Shown piece by piece: positions 10,067 to 18,172 of a DNA stretch of 64,000 bases. The translations under genes and the position numbers were made by a program. The stretch covers positions 228,656 to 292,655 of the forward strand of contig NZ_JAKCLJ010000004.1 in NCBI RefSeq assembly GCF_021412565.1, in the 5' to 3' direction. The DNA comes from Shewanella sp. AS1. GTDB taxonomy: Bacteria > Pseudomonadota > Gammaproteobacteria > Enterobacterales > Shewanellaceae. The first letter of the stretch is position 1, and each line of letters starts with the position of its first letter. The notes beneath the pieces are model-generated. The model saw nothing but the letters and a program-made list of their open reading frames with translations. It had not been told where the DNA came from and ran no database searches.

Positions 10067-10548
10067 AATACTTACTAGATGCTAACACATATATTCAGGC
10101 TAAAAACCAATATTACGGTATGGATATTTGTCCGGCTTATTGGGATTGGTTGGACAAGCAATTTGCAAATGGGATAGTTGGCAGTATCGCCATGATTGGC
10201 CGCGAATTAAAAGATGGTAATGATGATTTGGCGGAATGGGTTAAACTGCGCCCTGGTCACTTCATGAGTAATGATGATAGCGCCACACAAGCTGTTTTTG
10301 CTCAAATTGTTTCACAGGTGATGGCTGGTAGTTACAACCAAGCTAACCGTGATAATTTTTTAGCCAAAGGCGATCCTTGGATTATTGCAAAGGCTAAAGT
10401 TTTAGACGCGACTGTTGTGTCTCATGAGTCACTAATAGTTGAAGGAACTAAAAAAGTAAAAGTACCGAATATTTGTGCTGAATTTTCTGTGCCATGCATT
10501 GATACCTTCACTTTGCTTAGAGAATTACAGGCAAGCTTTAAACTGTAA
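10063..10548 (+). CDS. DUF4411 family protein, PIN-like putative toxin
   Basis: The TTG start at 10063 overlaps the upstream stop, and AAGGAAT at 10051 serves as ribosome-binding site. The 161-residue product begins KYLLDANTYIQAKNQYY. The early Asp with Asn/Thr is the hallmark of the PIN/VapC nuclease fold. Further acidic residues follow (GRELKDGNDDL; KGDPWIIAKA, which is PIN-like in the third acidic position; then THESLIVE-type spacing). It is likely an RNase toxin paired with the preceding Xre-ImmA protein, a gene pairing predicted as a toxin-antitoxin system in comparative-genomics work. Toxicity is inferred and not visible in the sequence. Confidence 0.75.
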   Translation: MKYLLDANTYIQAKNQYYGMDICPAYWDWLDKQFANGIVGSIAMIGRELKDGNDDLAEWVKLRPGHFMSNDDSATQAVFAQIVSQVMAGSYNQANRDNFLAKGDPWIIAKAKVLDATVVSHESLIVEGTKKVKVPNICAEFSVPCIDTFTLLRELQASFKL

Positions 10549-10653
10549 TGTGGTACAACGCCTGGAGATAGGAAAGATGTTACAGTCTCTTCAATACGGA
10601 CGCTAATCCTCCTTATCTGATTTTTTGAATTAAGCAAACAATCTAAAAGTTTG

Positions 10654-10685
10654 TCTTTGTTAATAAAAAAGTGAGTTAACAAAGA
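10654..10685. terminator. Perfect 10-bp inverted repeat after the defence operon
   Basis: TCTTTGTTAA (10654-10663) and TTAACAAAGA (10676-10685) form perfect arms around a 12-base A-rich loop, about 105 bases past the DUF4411 stop and 142 bases past the end of the convergent integrase gene. There is no strong U-tract, so termination is likely but not certain. The rest of 10549-10826 shows no gene. Confidence 0.4.
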
Positions 10686-10826
10686 TTTGTTTAATTTGTC
10701 CATAAGACTCAGTCCATACGTTTAGCTTAATGCTTAAATATCCTTGTTATATACGCTCTAGAAGCAAGCCAGGCTCCATGTGGTCGGTATTGGAGAGCAA
10801 CATTTTGATGCTTAGTATCATTCAAC

Positions 10827-12068
10827 TTAAATTTCAGATTTTTGATTAGTTATTCCATTAAGTGTTGTGGCTGATTTTGAGGCATCCTCGATATGTTCGC
10901 TCCACCAGCACATCATTGGACGTCTAAGTTCTAGATATGTAGCACGGTTATATGCTGTACGCACCTCATTAGCGCCTACGTGAGATAATGCAGATTCTAT
11001 CCAATCAGAGTTGTAGCCCTTTTCGTTTAGAGTGGTACTAGCTAGTGAGCGAAGCCCATGGCTTACTAGCTTTCCATGAAATCCCATACGCTTTAACGCC
11101 ATATTAGCCGTTTGAGTATTACAGTGAGTTTTAGGTTCTCTGTCAGCAGGAAATATGTATTCTCTATGGCCGCTAATGGGCTTTACAGCCTCCAGTACTC
11201 CAAGCATTTGTGGCGTAATCGGGATCAAATGTTCTAGTTTATTTTTCATTTTTTCAGCTGGAATAGTCCAGATTAGCTTTTCTAGATCTAGTTCTGCCCA
11301 ACGTGCTGTTGCTGCTTCAGAGGGACGTGTCATAGTGTGCAACTGCCACTCAATCAGACATCGAGTTACACGTTTAATCGAAGCTTGTGAAAGCGCTCGC
11401 ATTAAATCAGGTAGCTCCTCTGGGCTTAGCGTGGCCATATGTTCTTTTTTAGGCTTTTTAAATGCTGCACGAATCCCTACTAGCGGGTTTGTGGGAATGT
11501 AGCCACAGTTAACTCCGTAGTTCATGATTTCGTTAAGCCTTTGATTGAGTCGTTTTACAGTTTCTAAACTTCCCTTAGCTTCTATAGGACGGAATAGAGT
11601 GATGACATTAGGAGCCGAGATCTTGATAAGGGGTGTATCGCCAAGATCTGGAAAGACGTGTCTTGCTAACGATTGCCAGGTCTTTTGAGCGTGATCTTTA
11701 GTCACTTCATGTTTTTTAATTTCCAACCATTCTGCAGCAACATTCTTAAGTGTATATAGAACCTCTTGTTTTATTTTGAATGATTCTTGTTCGCGTTTAT
11801 CCTTGGGATCAATACCACTAGCAACAAGTTCCCTGTATTCAATGACCTTTTTCCTGGCTTTGACTAGAGAGACTTCGGGATAGGGGCCCATCCCAATATT
11901 GACGCGCTTTTTCGTAGTTGGATGGTAATAGTTGAAGTTCCATAACTTTGAACCATTGCTACGAACTCGTAGCTGAAGCCCATCACCATCAGAGAGAACG
12001 ATGTCTTTTGCGCCTGGCTTCTGTTTTTTGATTTGAGTGTCAGTTAAACGAGTTGTGCTGGTGGCCAT
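10827..12068 (-). CDS. P4-family tyrosine-recombinase integrase of the ssrA island
   Basis: This 413-residue integrase has the N-terminal DUF4102-like arm-binding domain (LTDTQIKKQKPG...DGDGLQLRV) and a C-terminal catalytic domain. The catalytic set is visible: R in TMTRPSEA, H337 and R340 in HGLRS, H363 in LSHVG, and nucleophile Y373 in TAYNRATY. It lies about 200 bases from the 3' end of the tmRNA gene and reads away from it, the usual position for integrases that target ssrA. It should insert and excise the island that carries the defence genes to its left. The gene looks intact. Confidence 0.92.
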   Translation of the reverse strand: MATSTTRLTDTQIKKQKPGAKDIVLSDGDGLQLRVRSNGSKLWNFNYYHPTTKKRVNIGMGPYPEVSLVKARKKVIEYRELVASGIDPKDKREQESFKIKQEVLYTLKNVAAEWLEIKKHEVTKDHAQKTWQSLARHVFPDLGDTPLIKISAPNVITLFRPIEAKGSLETVKRLNQRLNEIMNYGVNCGYIPTNPLVGIRAAFKKPKKEHMATLSPEELPDLMRALSQASIKRVTRCLIEWQLHTMTRPSEAATARWAELDLEKLIWTIPAEKMKNKLEHLIPITPQMLGVLEAVKPISGHREYIFPADREPKTHCNTQTANMALKRMGFHGKLVSHGLRSLASTTLNEKGYNSDWIESALSHVGANEVRTAYNRATYLELRRPMMCWWSEHIEDASKSATTLNGITNQKSEI

Positions 12069-12267
12069 AAGTCTCTCAATCGCTCAATGTGGGGGTATTG
12101 CACCTTGGTATTCCAAAGATAAGCTAAAAATCCTTGGCATACCAGTTGAAATACCATTCCTCTGCGCTCTCATGAGACGCTATAAGACCATGTGATACTG
12201 TAACTTATTGATTTACATGTTTTTAAGCAAGAAAAAAGACGTCCTGAGACGTCTTGATTCTTAGTGT
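12069..12267. other. Island end next to ssrA: attachment region and integrase promoter
   Basis: This stretch separates the integrase start from the tmRNA 3' end. It should hold the int promoter and part of the hybrid attachment site. The core repeat would be the last bases of ssrA (near 12268-12300). The matching copy at the far end of the island is outside the window, so the exact boundary cannot be set here. Confidence 0.5.
12232..12255 (-). terminator. Rho-independent terminator of tmRNA
   Basis: On the minus strand AAGACGTC pairs with GACGTCTT around a 4-base loop and is followed by six T. It lies 12 bases beyond the tmRNA CCA end, on the island side of the junction. Confidence 0.85.
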
Positions 12268-12623
12268 TGGTGGAGGCGGCGGGACTTGAACCCGCGTCCA
12301 AAAAACCTACATCCTCGGCACTACATGCTTAGTCTCTCTTTTGGTTAACCCGGTAAACTCCGAAAGACAGGATTTTACAAGGCGAGTCCGGTACTGTTTC
12401 GCGGTTCACCCCCGAACAAGGTTCCCTCGCTATCAAATGTAAAGGTGACCATCTTAATACTCTGCCCATTTGAGAAACGTGAGCAAGATGGCTAGCTAGC
12501 CTAAGCTGCTAGAGCGTAGTTATCGTCGTTTGCAACTATAACTGTGCGGCTTTTTACGAGGCCAACCGCCCCTCGGCATGCTCCTAGGGTTTCGTGAATC
12601 TTGTCGAATCCAGAATCGCCCCC
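12268..12623 (-). ncRNA. ssrA: Transfer-messenger RNA (tmRNA)
   Basis: On the minus strand the gene begins GGGGGCGATTCTGGATTCGAC and ends with the tRNA-like TTCAAGTCCCGCC arm and an encoded CCA. The mRNA-like part encodes the degradation tag ANDDNYALAA followed by TAG, at 12533-12501. The length of 356 bases is typical. tmRNA works with SmpB, whose gene lies just upstream, to release stalled ribosomes and tag the truncated peptides. Its 3' end is the insertion target of the island to the left, and the tRNA-like end is intact. Confidence 0.97.
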
Positions 12624-12636
12624 AAGTACAGTGACG

Positions 12637-12666
12637 ATTGTAACCCGTGATATCCTCTATTACCAA
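12637..12666 (-). promoter_or_regulatory. Promoter of ssrA
   Basis: The minus strand carries TTGGTA (12666-12661) and TACAAT (12642-12637) separated by 18 bases. The -10 box ends 13 bases before the mature tmRNA 5' end, leaving room for a short leader to be removed by RNase P. Confidence 0.7.
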
Positions 12667-12732
12667 GGATTAATATTACGCGGGTAATCGTTTGTTCGTT
12701 ATCCGTACGTTTTGCTTAATAAAACAGATGCT

Positions 12733-13227
12733 TTACTGTTTTACCGCATTTTTCATCGTACGGGATTTTTCAATCTTCCATTCGCGCTCTTTGGTGTCGT
12801 CGCGCTTGTCGTGCTCTTTCTTACCCTTACCTAGGCCGATCTCGATTTTTACCCAGGCGCCTTTGCGCCAGTACATTGAGATGGGCACGATAGAGTAGCC
12901 TTGGCGTTCGACCAAGCCTTCGAGCTTGTCGAGCTCCTTGCGGTTCAGCAGCAGCTTTCTATCGCGCATCGGGTCGCAGACCACGTGGGTTGATGCGGTA
13001 TTGAGCGGCGTGATGGTGCAACCAAACAGGTAGGCTTCACCGCCCCGCAGGAATACGTAACTCTCCGATAGGTTAACTTTACCCATGCGGATCGATTTGA
13101 CTTCCCATCCCATCAGGGATAATCCAGCTTCAAATTTCTCTTCGAATTTATAGTCGAAGTTAGCCCGTTTATTACGTGCGATAGTCGCTGGTGGGTTCTT
13201 TGATTTTTTTGCGTTTTTCTTTGCCAT
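12733..13227 (-). CDS. smpB: SsrA-binding protein SmpB
   Basis: SmpB binds tmRNA and takes it to stalled ribosomes for trans-translation. The 164-residue protein shows the family hallmarks: [29 protein letters not shown] at the N-terminus, then [14 protein letters not shown] and the basic tail [18 protein letters not shown] chose the ATG at 13227 (MAKKNAKK), which matches the family. An in-frame ATG at 13257 would add 10 atypical residues. It lies directly upstream of ssrA on the same strand. Confidence 0.95.
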   Translation of the reverse strand: MAKKNAKKSKNPPATIARNKRANFDYKFEEKFEAGLSLMGWEVKSIRMGKVNLSESYVFLRGGEAYLFGCTITPLNTASTHVVCDPMRDRKLLLNRKELDKLEGLVERQGYSIVPISMYWRKGAWVKIEIGLGKGKKEHDKRDDTKEREWKIEKSRTMKNAVKQ

Positions 13228-13423
13228 AGGCGGGCTATTATACGCGCGGTTATCCAATTTGGAATTGGCTTGCAGTAATATTTGTGTTTTTTGGTGGCTT
13301 TGAATGCGGGGTTGGCGTTTTTTTAACCTCTGTTGGCGGATTCACAGAGATGATCCTAATTTCAGGCCGTGTTAATATCACAGATTATTTTGTCTTTGTC
13401 CTTTGTTCCAGGTTAAGCGCTCT

Positions 13424-13855
13424 ATGCCCAAGATATCCCGCAGTGTGTTAGTTCGTTTCAGTGCCATGCAGATGTATGAGCTGGTAAATGATGTGGAGTC
13501 ATATAAGGAGTTTCTGCCAGGTTGTGTGGGCGGTAAAGTGCTTGAGTTTGACGGTAAGACTATGGTGGCCTCGGTAGATGTGTCCAAGGCGGGGATAAGC
13601 AAGACCTTTACTACGCGTAATCAGGTGGTGCCGGGCAAGCGAATTGCGCTGGCGCTGGAAAATGGCCCTTTTAATTATCTCCACGGCGAGTGGCTGTTTA
13701 CCGAGCTGACAGAGGATGCTTGTAAGGTCAATTTCGAACTGGATTTTGAGTTTTCAAGTTCTCTTGTGGACTTAGCATTTGGTAAGGTGTTTAAAGATTT
13801 GATGTCCTCTATGGTGACGGCTTTTACCAGTCGGGCTAAAGTGATTTATCAATAA
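13424..13855 (+). CDS. ratA: RatA-family START-domain protein (COQ10-like)
   Basis: This 143-residue protein of the polyketide cyclase/COQ10 START family begins MPKISRSVLVRFSAMQMYELVNDVESYKEFLPGC. The E. coli homologue RatA was reported to block 70S ribosome formation, while COQ10 relatives bind ubiquinone, so its true role is debated. The ATG at 13424 matches homologues; an in-frame TTG at 13403 is less likely. rnfH follows after 27 bases, forming the usual ratA-rnfH pair, which diverges from smpB. Confidence 0.9.
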   Translation: MPKISRSVLVRFSAMQMYELVNDVESYKEFLPGCVGGKVLEFDGKTMVASVDVSKAGISKTFTTRNQVVPGKRIALALENGPFNYLHGEWLFTELTEDACKVNFELDFEFSSSLVDLAFGKVFKDLMSSMVTAFTSRAKVIYQ

Positions 13856-13882
13856 TTTTCTGATGAAGGAAGTCGTATCCTC

Positions 13883-14212
13883 ATGATAGAACAAGATAAT
13901 TTTGCAGTTGAAGTCATCTATGCCTTGCCGCATCAGCAAAAGCGCATCACAGTAACGGTTGCGCCTGGAACCTCTTGTATCGAGGCGGTAAAACAGAGCG
14001 ATATTTGCCGCTTTTTTCCTGAAATTGATTTAGAGACAGCTAAGCTTGGGATCTTCAGCCGTGCGGTTAAGCATGATGAGGTGCTGCAGCCGGGACAGAG
14101 GGTTGAAATTTACCGGCCTTTGATTGCCGATCCCAAAGATGTGCGCCGTAAGCGTGCCGAGAAGGCCAAAGAGGAAGGGCGTGCCAATAAGACCACAGGC
14201 GGCCGAGTATAG
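13883..14212 (+). CDS. rnfH: RnfH family ubiquitin-fold protein
   Basis: This small 109-residue beta-grasp protein belongs to the RnfH (UPF0125, also called RatB) family. The features I recognise are VEVIYALPHQQKRITVTVAPGTSCIEAV near the start, FPEIDLETAKLGIFSRAVK, and the conserved GQRVEIYRPLIADPKDVRRKRAEKAKEEG near the C-terminus. A GGAAGT site precedes the ATG. Its function is unknown. It follows ratA, as in many gammaproteobacteria, and a bidirectional terminator lies downstream. Confidence 0.9.
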   Translation: MIEQDNFAVEVIYALPHQQKRITVTVAPGTSCIEAVKQSDICRFFPEIDLETAKLGIFSRAVKHDEVLQPGQRVEIYRPLIADPKDVRRKRAEKAKEEGRANKTTGGRV

Positions 14213-14287
14213 CGCGTCGCCCAAAACAGGTCTTAGCTCATGGCAAAAACTGCAGAAAAGAGCAGAGCAGATAACTGTAGTAAATAG

Positions 14288-14321
14288 AAAAGGCTGAAGC
14301 GGGTGCTTCAGCCTTTTGTTT
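14288..14321. terminator. Bidirectional terminator between rnfH and bamE
   Basis: AAAAGGCTGAAG and CTTCAGCCTTTT form a perfect stem around GCGGGT-like loop bases, with T-rich sequence on both sides. It serves the convergent rnfH and bamE genes. Confidence 0.85.
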
Positions 14322-14385
14322 TATCTATCCCATAGTGTGAGTACCACTAAGTAAATGCCACCAGGAGAATGCTAGCGAGTCTAAC

Positions 14386-14898
14386 TTACTCTTTCGGCTC
14401 TTTCTGTTCACTTAAGGTTTCTGGCTTTTTCTCTTCGACTAGAGGCTTGGCATCCGGGCGAACTTCCGGGTTCAGTGGCACCAGATCCCCTTGGTCACTC
14501 TTAAGGCTGGAAAGCTCAGGCAGGCTGCTTTGATCCAGTGGGGTCGAGAATTCTGCCGACAGCTCATAGTCACCCTCTGCGCTGGTGAGTATGTCACCGT
14601 TAAAGCGCAGGACCAGTTCCTTATGGGTGATGCTGGCATCGCGGCCACTCTTGTAGTGGTAGACGTAGTACCAGGTGTTGTCGGCGAAACTGTCACGCAG
14701 TACAGGACGGCCTAAGATATATTCCACCTGCTCCTTGGTCATTTGTACGCGGAGCTTTTCAACCTGCTGATTTTCCATGTAGTTACCCTGCGGAATATCA
14801 GGCTTATAAATCAGCCAGTCAAACACGCTACAACCGCTGAGTGAAAGCGAAAGCGCTACAGCGCCGAATAGAGTAATGCTTTGTTTTTTTATGCTCAT
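14386..14898 (-). CDS. bamE: Outer membrane protein assembly factor BamE (lipoprotein)
   Basis: This lipoprotein of the BAM complex helps insert beta-barrel proteins into the outer membrane. It has a lipoprotein signal peptide with lipobox LSGC (about residues 20-23). The SmpA/OmlA core follows: YKPDIPQGNYM, QQVEKLRVQMTKEQVEYILGRPVL, DNTWYYVYHY. At 170 residues it is longer than E. coli BamE (113), because of an acidic, Glu- and Pro-rich C-terminal extension after about residue 115. That extension is of unknown use. The gene stands alone, convergent with rnfH. Confidence 0.93.
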   Translation of the reverse strand: MSIKKQSITLFGAVALSLSLSGCSVFDWLIYKPDIPQGNYMENQQVEKLRVQMTKEQVEYILGRPVLRDSFADNTWYYVYHYKSGRDASITHKELVLRFNGDILTSAEGDYELSAEFSTPLDQSSLPELSSLKSDQGDLVPLNPEVRPDAKPLVEEKKPETLSEQKEPKE

Positions 14899-15298
14899 TG
14901 AATGCGCTACTTCCCTAAAAATCTGTCGGTCATGATACCCAAGCCATCAGTGTGTAACAAGCGCTATCGCGTTTTAATCTCTGCTTGTGTTAGCGATAGC
15001 ATGGGTGTTTCAAGCAAGCTGTGGATGATGAATCGTTATTTTAATGTTCAGTGAGACAGGCAACTTGCCAAGAAGGTTCCTGCTTGCGGGAATAATCTGT
15101 GCATATTAAATAGGATTTGTGTGAAGTGGATTGCTTAAACAAAAAGTTAAACAAAAAAGAGAAACAAAAAGATAGGCAAAAAATTAAACAGCACAGATAT
15201 CTTGTTTTCATCAATGGAAATTGTGCTAAGTTAAATGTAAAACATTTGTTTACATGGGTTTAAGTCGATAATGAACAATAAAAAAGTGGCGGACATTG
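14899..15298. promoter_or_regulatory. bamE / borosin-operon divergent promoter region with inverted repeat
   Basis: This 400-base gap separates the divergent bamE and sonM-type genes. It is A-rich on the sonM side. A perfect inverted repeat ATGTAAA (15235-15241) and TTTACAT (15249-15255) with a 7-base spacer sits 43 bases before the sonM-type ATG and looks like an operator. A 12-codon ORF from ATG 15271 ends at 15309, overlapping the sonM-type start, and might couple translation. No other gene was seen. Confidence 0.4.
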
Positions 15299-16099
15299 AT
15301 GGCAAATAGTGGGCGATTAGTTTGCGTGGGAACTGGGCTTACAGTAGCAGGGCAGATCAGCGTGATCAGTCGCAGTCATATCGAAAATGCCGAGGTGGTA
15401 TTTGCCTTGGTGCCAGATGCTTTCGCGTTTAACTGGCTAAAAAAACTCAATGGCGATGTGCGATCCTTGCAGCCCTATTATGCTCAGGAGGGTGAGGTTA
15501 AAAATCGCCGTGAGTCCTATGAGCAGATGGTTGAGGCGATATTAACTGAGGTCAGGGCGAATAAACGGGTCGTCTGCGCCCTCTACGGGCATCCTGGCGT
15601 GTTTGCCTGTGTCGGCCATATTGCGATTAAACGGGCGAGGCAAGAGGGTTACCAAGCCCAGATGGAGCCAGGAATTTCGGCTGAGGCCTGTCTTTGGGCG
15701 GATTTAGGAATCGATCCTGGTCGCTCTGGCCATCAAAGTTTCGAAGCCAGCCAGTTTATGTTTTATGATCACACTCCCGATCCTTCGACGCACCTGCTGC
15801 TGTGGCAGATAGGCATAGCTGGCGAGCACACTTTAACCGAGTTCCACACCAATGCAGACAGATTGCAGATTTTAGTTGAGCACCTAAATCAATGGTATCC
15901 GTTGGAGCATGAGGTGATCTTATATGAGGCGGTCAATTTACCCGTGCAGTCCCCTAGGATTGAGACTATCTTATTGCGTGACTTACCCTTTGCACAATTG
16001 AATGCAATAACGACCCTGTTGATCCCGCCCGCTAAAATGATGGGAGTCAATCATAGGGTGCTGGCTAAGCTTGGTATAACAGAAGCGGATTTAGGTTAA
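15299..16099 (+). CDS. sonM: Split-borosin peptide backbone alpha-N-methyltransferase (SonM-like)
   Basis: This 266-residue SAM-dependent enzyme has the tetrapyrrole-methylase (precorrin) fold: GRLVCVGTGLTVAGQIS at the N-terminus, VVCALYGHPGVFA in the middle and EPGISAEACLWADLGIDPGRSG. These match the borosin methyltransferases, which methylate backbone amides of a peptide. In fungal OphMA the substrate is fused to the enzyme. In the split Shewanella system it is a separate peptide, as here, where a 71-codon precursor gene follows after 61 bases. There is no cobalamin or heme gene nearby that would support a corrin role. I start at the ATG 15299; a TTG at 15296 is adjacent. Family assignment is strong; the modified product is inferred. 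Confidence 0.85.
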   Translation: MANSGRLVCVGTGLTVAGQISVISRSHIENAEVVFALVPDAFAFNWLKKLNGDVRSLQPYYAQEGEVKNRRESYEQMVEAILTEVRANKRVVCALYGHPGVFACVGHIAIKRARQEGYQAQMEPGISAEACLWADLGIDPGRSGHQSFEASQFMFYDHTPDPSTHLLLWQIGIAGEHTLTEFHTNADRLQILVEHLNQWYPLEHEVILYEAVNLPVQSPRIETILLRDLPFAQLNAITTLLIPPAKMMGVNHRVLAKLGITEADLG

Positions 16100-16160
16100 T
16101 AGATACCTATGAATTTAAGCAGTAAATTTTGATATAAGACTATGACAACAAGGAGAAAGT

Positions 16161-16376
16161 ATGGCAAATTTAGGAGAGTTTTTTGAGAAGCTGGCAAGCG
16201 ATGCGGCCCTGATGGAAGCTTATCAAGCGGATCCGCAAGCAGTAATGCAGGCCAATGGATTATCTGAAGAGGAGATCCAGGCTGTGCTAAGCGGTGACCA
16301 AGCTAAACTTAAACAGCTGTCTGGTGACACCAGCCAATATAAATCGTTTTTATTGATTGTCAGTCCAAAAGAGTAG
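16161..16376 (+). CDS. sonA: Borosin precursor peptide (SonA-like)
   Basis: This 71-residue precursor has a strong AAGGAG ribosome-binding site at 16150. Residues 1-55 form a helical borosin-binding domain (LGEFFEKLASDAALMEAYQADP, then NGLSEEEIQAVLSGD). The C-terminal tail SFLLIVSPKE is the hydrophobic core segment. In published SonA, as I remember it, two alternate residues in a Leu-x-Ile stretch are N-methylated; the counterparts here would be L64 and I66. No protease or transporter gene lies beside it, so the mature product, if any is released, is unknown. Confidence 0.85.
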   Translation: MANLGEFFEKLASDAALMEAYQADPQAVMQANGLSEEEIQAVLSGDQAKLKQLSGDTSQYKSFLLIVSPKE

Positions 16377-16385
16377 TGCCTTATT

Positions 16386-18167
16386 TTGAGAGCAATTAAT
16401 CAAGTTTTGTTGTTTTTGGCGATCACTGTGGGGAGCCTCTCCACAGTGTTTGCTGCTGAGGCCGAAAATTACACTCAACAACTTGATGAAATAACTCAGC
16501 TATTGCAAACCTCCCCTCAGGAAGCTTCAGATCGGATAGCTAAGCTGAAGCAAGAGCGCAAGCAGTTGACTCAGGATGAATATGCACGATTAGAGATGTT
16601 AAGTAGCATATTACATCTTTATGCCGGCGATTATGTTAGCGCACTGAATAACCTGGCTTATGCCGAGACCTTAACCAGTGATACCTCATTACTCAATTCG
16701 ATAGCGCTTTACCAGGCCACTTCTAATATCGCGATAGGTGAGTACCAAAAGGCGCTGGATGTGGTCTCTAACAACCTGTCAACTATAGAGCTTTTGGATG
16801 GCGTAGAGGTTAAAGCCGATGCCTATTTACGGCTCACCAATATTTATCTCGAGCTAGAAGCTTATCAGGAAGTTGAACATTACGCCGAGGCCGCCCTTGA
16901 ACTGAGCCGGAACGTTAATCCAAAGAATCAATGCTATGCCTTGCTGATGTTAGCGGCTGCTTCCCTTAATCTGGAGCAATATCAGCAGGCTTATAGTCGA
17001 TTCACCGCAAGCCGTGACTTTTGCCTGCAGCAGCAGCTCCCGCTGATTGCCACCATGTCCGAGAAGGGGCTGGGGATGGTGAATCAAAAACTCGGTAATT
17101 ATGCCCAAGCCGAGGAGCAGTTAAATAGCGCCTTAGCCGATTATCAGCCTTTTAATTTCCATGAAGAGATTAATAATATTCACGCTCTGTTAGCTGAGCT
17201 CTATTTCGCCTTGAAAGACTATCCGAAAGCGAAAGATTTTGCTAACCGGGTTATGAGCATTTCAGATATACAAAGTAATGTTAAACATAAGAAAATGGCT
17301 GTTTTTGTCCTATCTGAATTAGCCTATCTCGATGGAGATTATCAGCAGGCTTATGAGTATTTGAAAGCATTTGACCGTTATCGTGAACAGCTGTTGAATG
17401 AAACCAAAACGAAAGCTTACGCCTATCAGGTAGCTAAATTTGAAAACGCCGAAAAGAGTCGTGAAATCAAGATGCTCAACAAGGATAGAGCGTTATACAG
17501 TGCCCAGCAGAAGGTGATGGAGCTGGAGCGATATAATCAGAGTATGGCCTTGATGGCGCTGTTTGGCTGCTCTGTGGCGTTATTGATTTTTGGCCTGAGT
17601 ATGTATTCACAAAAGCGCAAATATAAGCAGATCTCCCAGCTGGATCTCCTCACAGGTATTTATAATCGCGGCACAGGTCAAGATTTGGCGGAAAATCAGT
17701 TTGTTAATGTGCTGGCTCGCCAAGGGGAATACAGTGTCATCATGTTCGATCTTGACCATTTCAAGCTGATTAATGACACCTTGGGCCATAGCGCCGGCGA
17801 TTGGGTACTAAAACGGGTGACAGATGCTGTGACTCCGCTGCTGGGGAGTCGCGACCTGTTTGTGCGAATGGGAGGAGAAGAATTCGCTATTTTTCTGCCT
17901 AACCAGGATAGTCGGGCTGCAATTGAGCTGGCGGAACGTTGCCGCTTGGCTATTAGCCAGATCAGCGGTAAGCCTCTATATGCCCAGTTAAGTGTCAGCG
18001 CTAGCTTCGGTGTTTGTAGCAATCAGGCTAGCGATCTGAGCCTGGATCCCTTGATGACGCGCAGCGATCTTGCCATGTACAGCGCCAAGCATAGTGGTCG
18101 AAACTGTGTTGTTGAATATCAGTCTCAGATGTCCAATACAGACCTTAAAGCAGTAGAAGCTAGCTAG
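16386..18167 (+). CDS. TPR-repeat, membrane-anchored GGDEF diguanylate cyclase
   Basis: This 593-residue protein starts at a TTG 9 bases after the borosin precursor stop. It has a signal peptide ending FAAEA, then a periplasmic array of TPR-like helices (about 40-345), one membrane segment (about 386-407, ALMALFGCSVALLIFGLSMY) and a C-terminal cytoplasmic GGDEF domain. The active site is GGEEF at 496-500, with FDLDHFKLINDTLGH upstream, so synthesis of cyclic di-GMP is expected. The RxxD inhibitory site before GGEEF is not conserved (GSRD). No terminator separates it from sonA, so it is probably in the borosin operon and may sense a periplasmic signal. Confidence 0.87.
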   Translation: MRAINQVLLFLAITVGSLSTVFAAEAENYTQQLDEITQLLQTSPQEASDRIAKLKQERKQLTQDEYARLEMLSSILHLYAGDYVSALNNLAYAETLTSDTSLLNSIALYQATSNIAIGEYQKALDVVSNNLSTIELLDGVEVKADAYLRLTNIYLELEAYQEVEHYAEAALELSRNVNPKNQCYALLMLAAASLNLEQYQQAYSRFTASRDFCLQQQLPLIATMSEKGLGMVNQKLGNYAQAEEQLNSALADYQPFNFHEEINNIHALLAELYFALKDYPKAKDFANRVMSISDIQSNVKHKKMAVFVLSELAYLDGDYQQAYEYLKAFDRYREQLLNETKTKAYAYQVAKFENAEKSREIKMLNKDRALYSAQQKVMELERYNQSMALMALFGCSVALLIFGLSMYSQKRKYKQISQLDLLTGIYNRGTGQDLAENQFVNVLARQGEYSVIMFDLDHFKLINDTLGHSAGDWVLKRVTDAVTPLLGSRDLFVRMGGEEFAIFLPNQDSRAAIELAERCRLAISQISGKPLYAQLSVSASFGVCSNQASDLSLDPLMTRSDLAMYSAKHSGRNCVVEYQSQMSNTDLKAVEAS

Positions 18168-18172
18168 TTTAG

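Noticed and set aside
15299..16099. Cobalamin or siroheme biosynthesis methylase
   Set aside because: The fold fits, but no corrin or heme genes are near and a borosin-type precursor follows directly.
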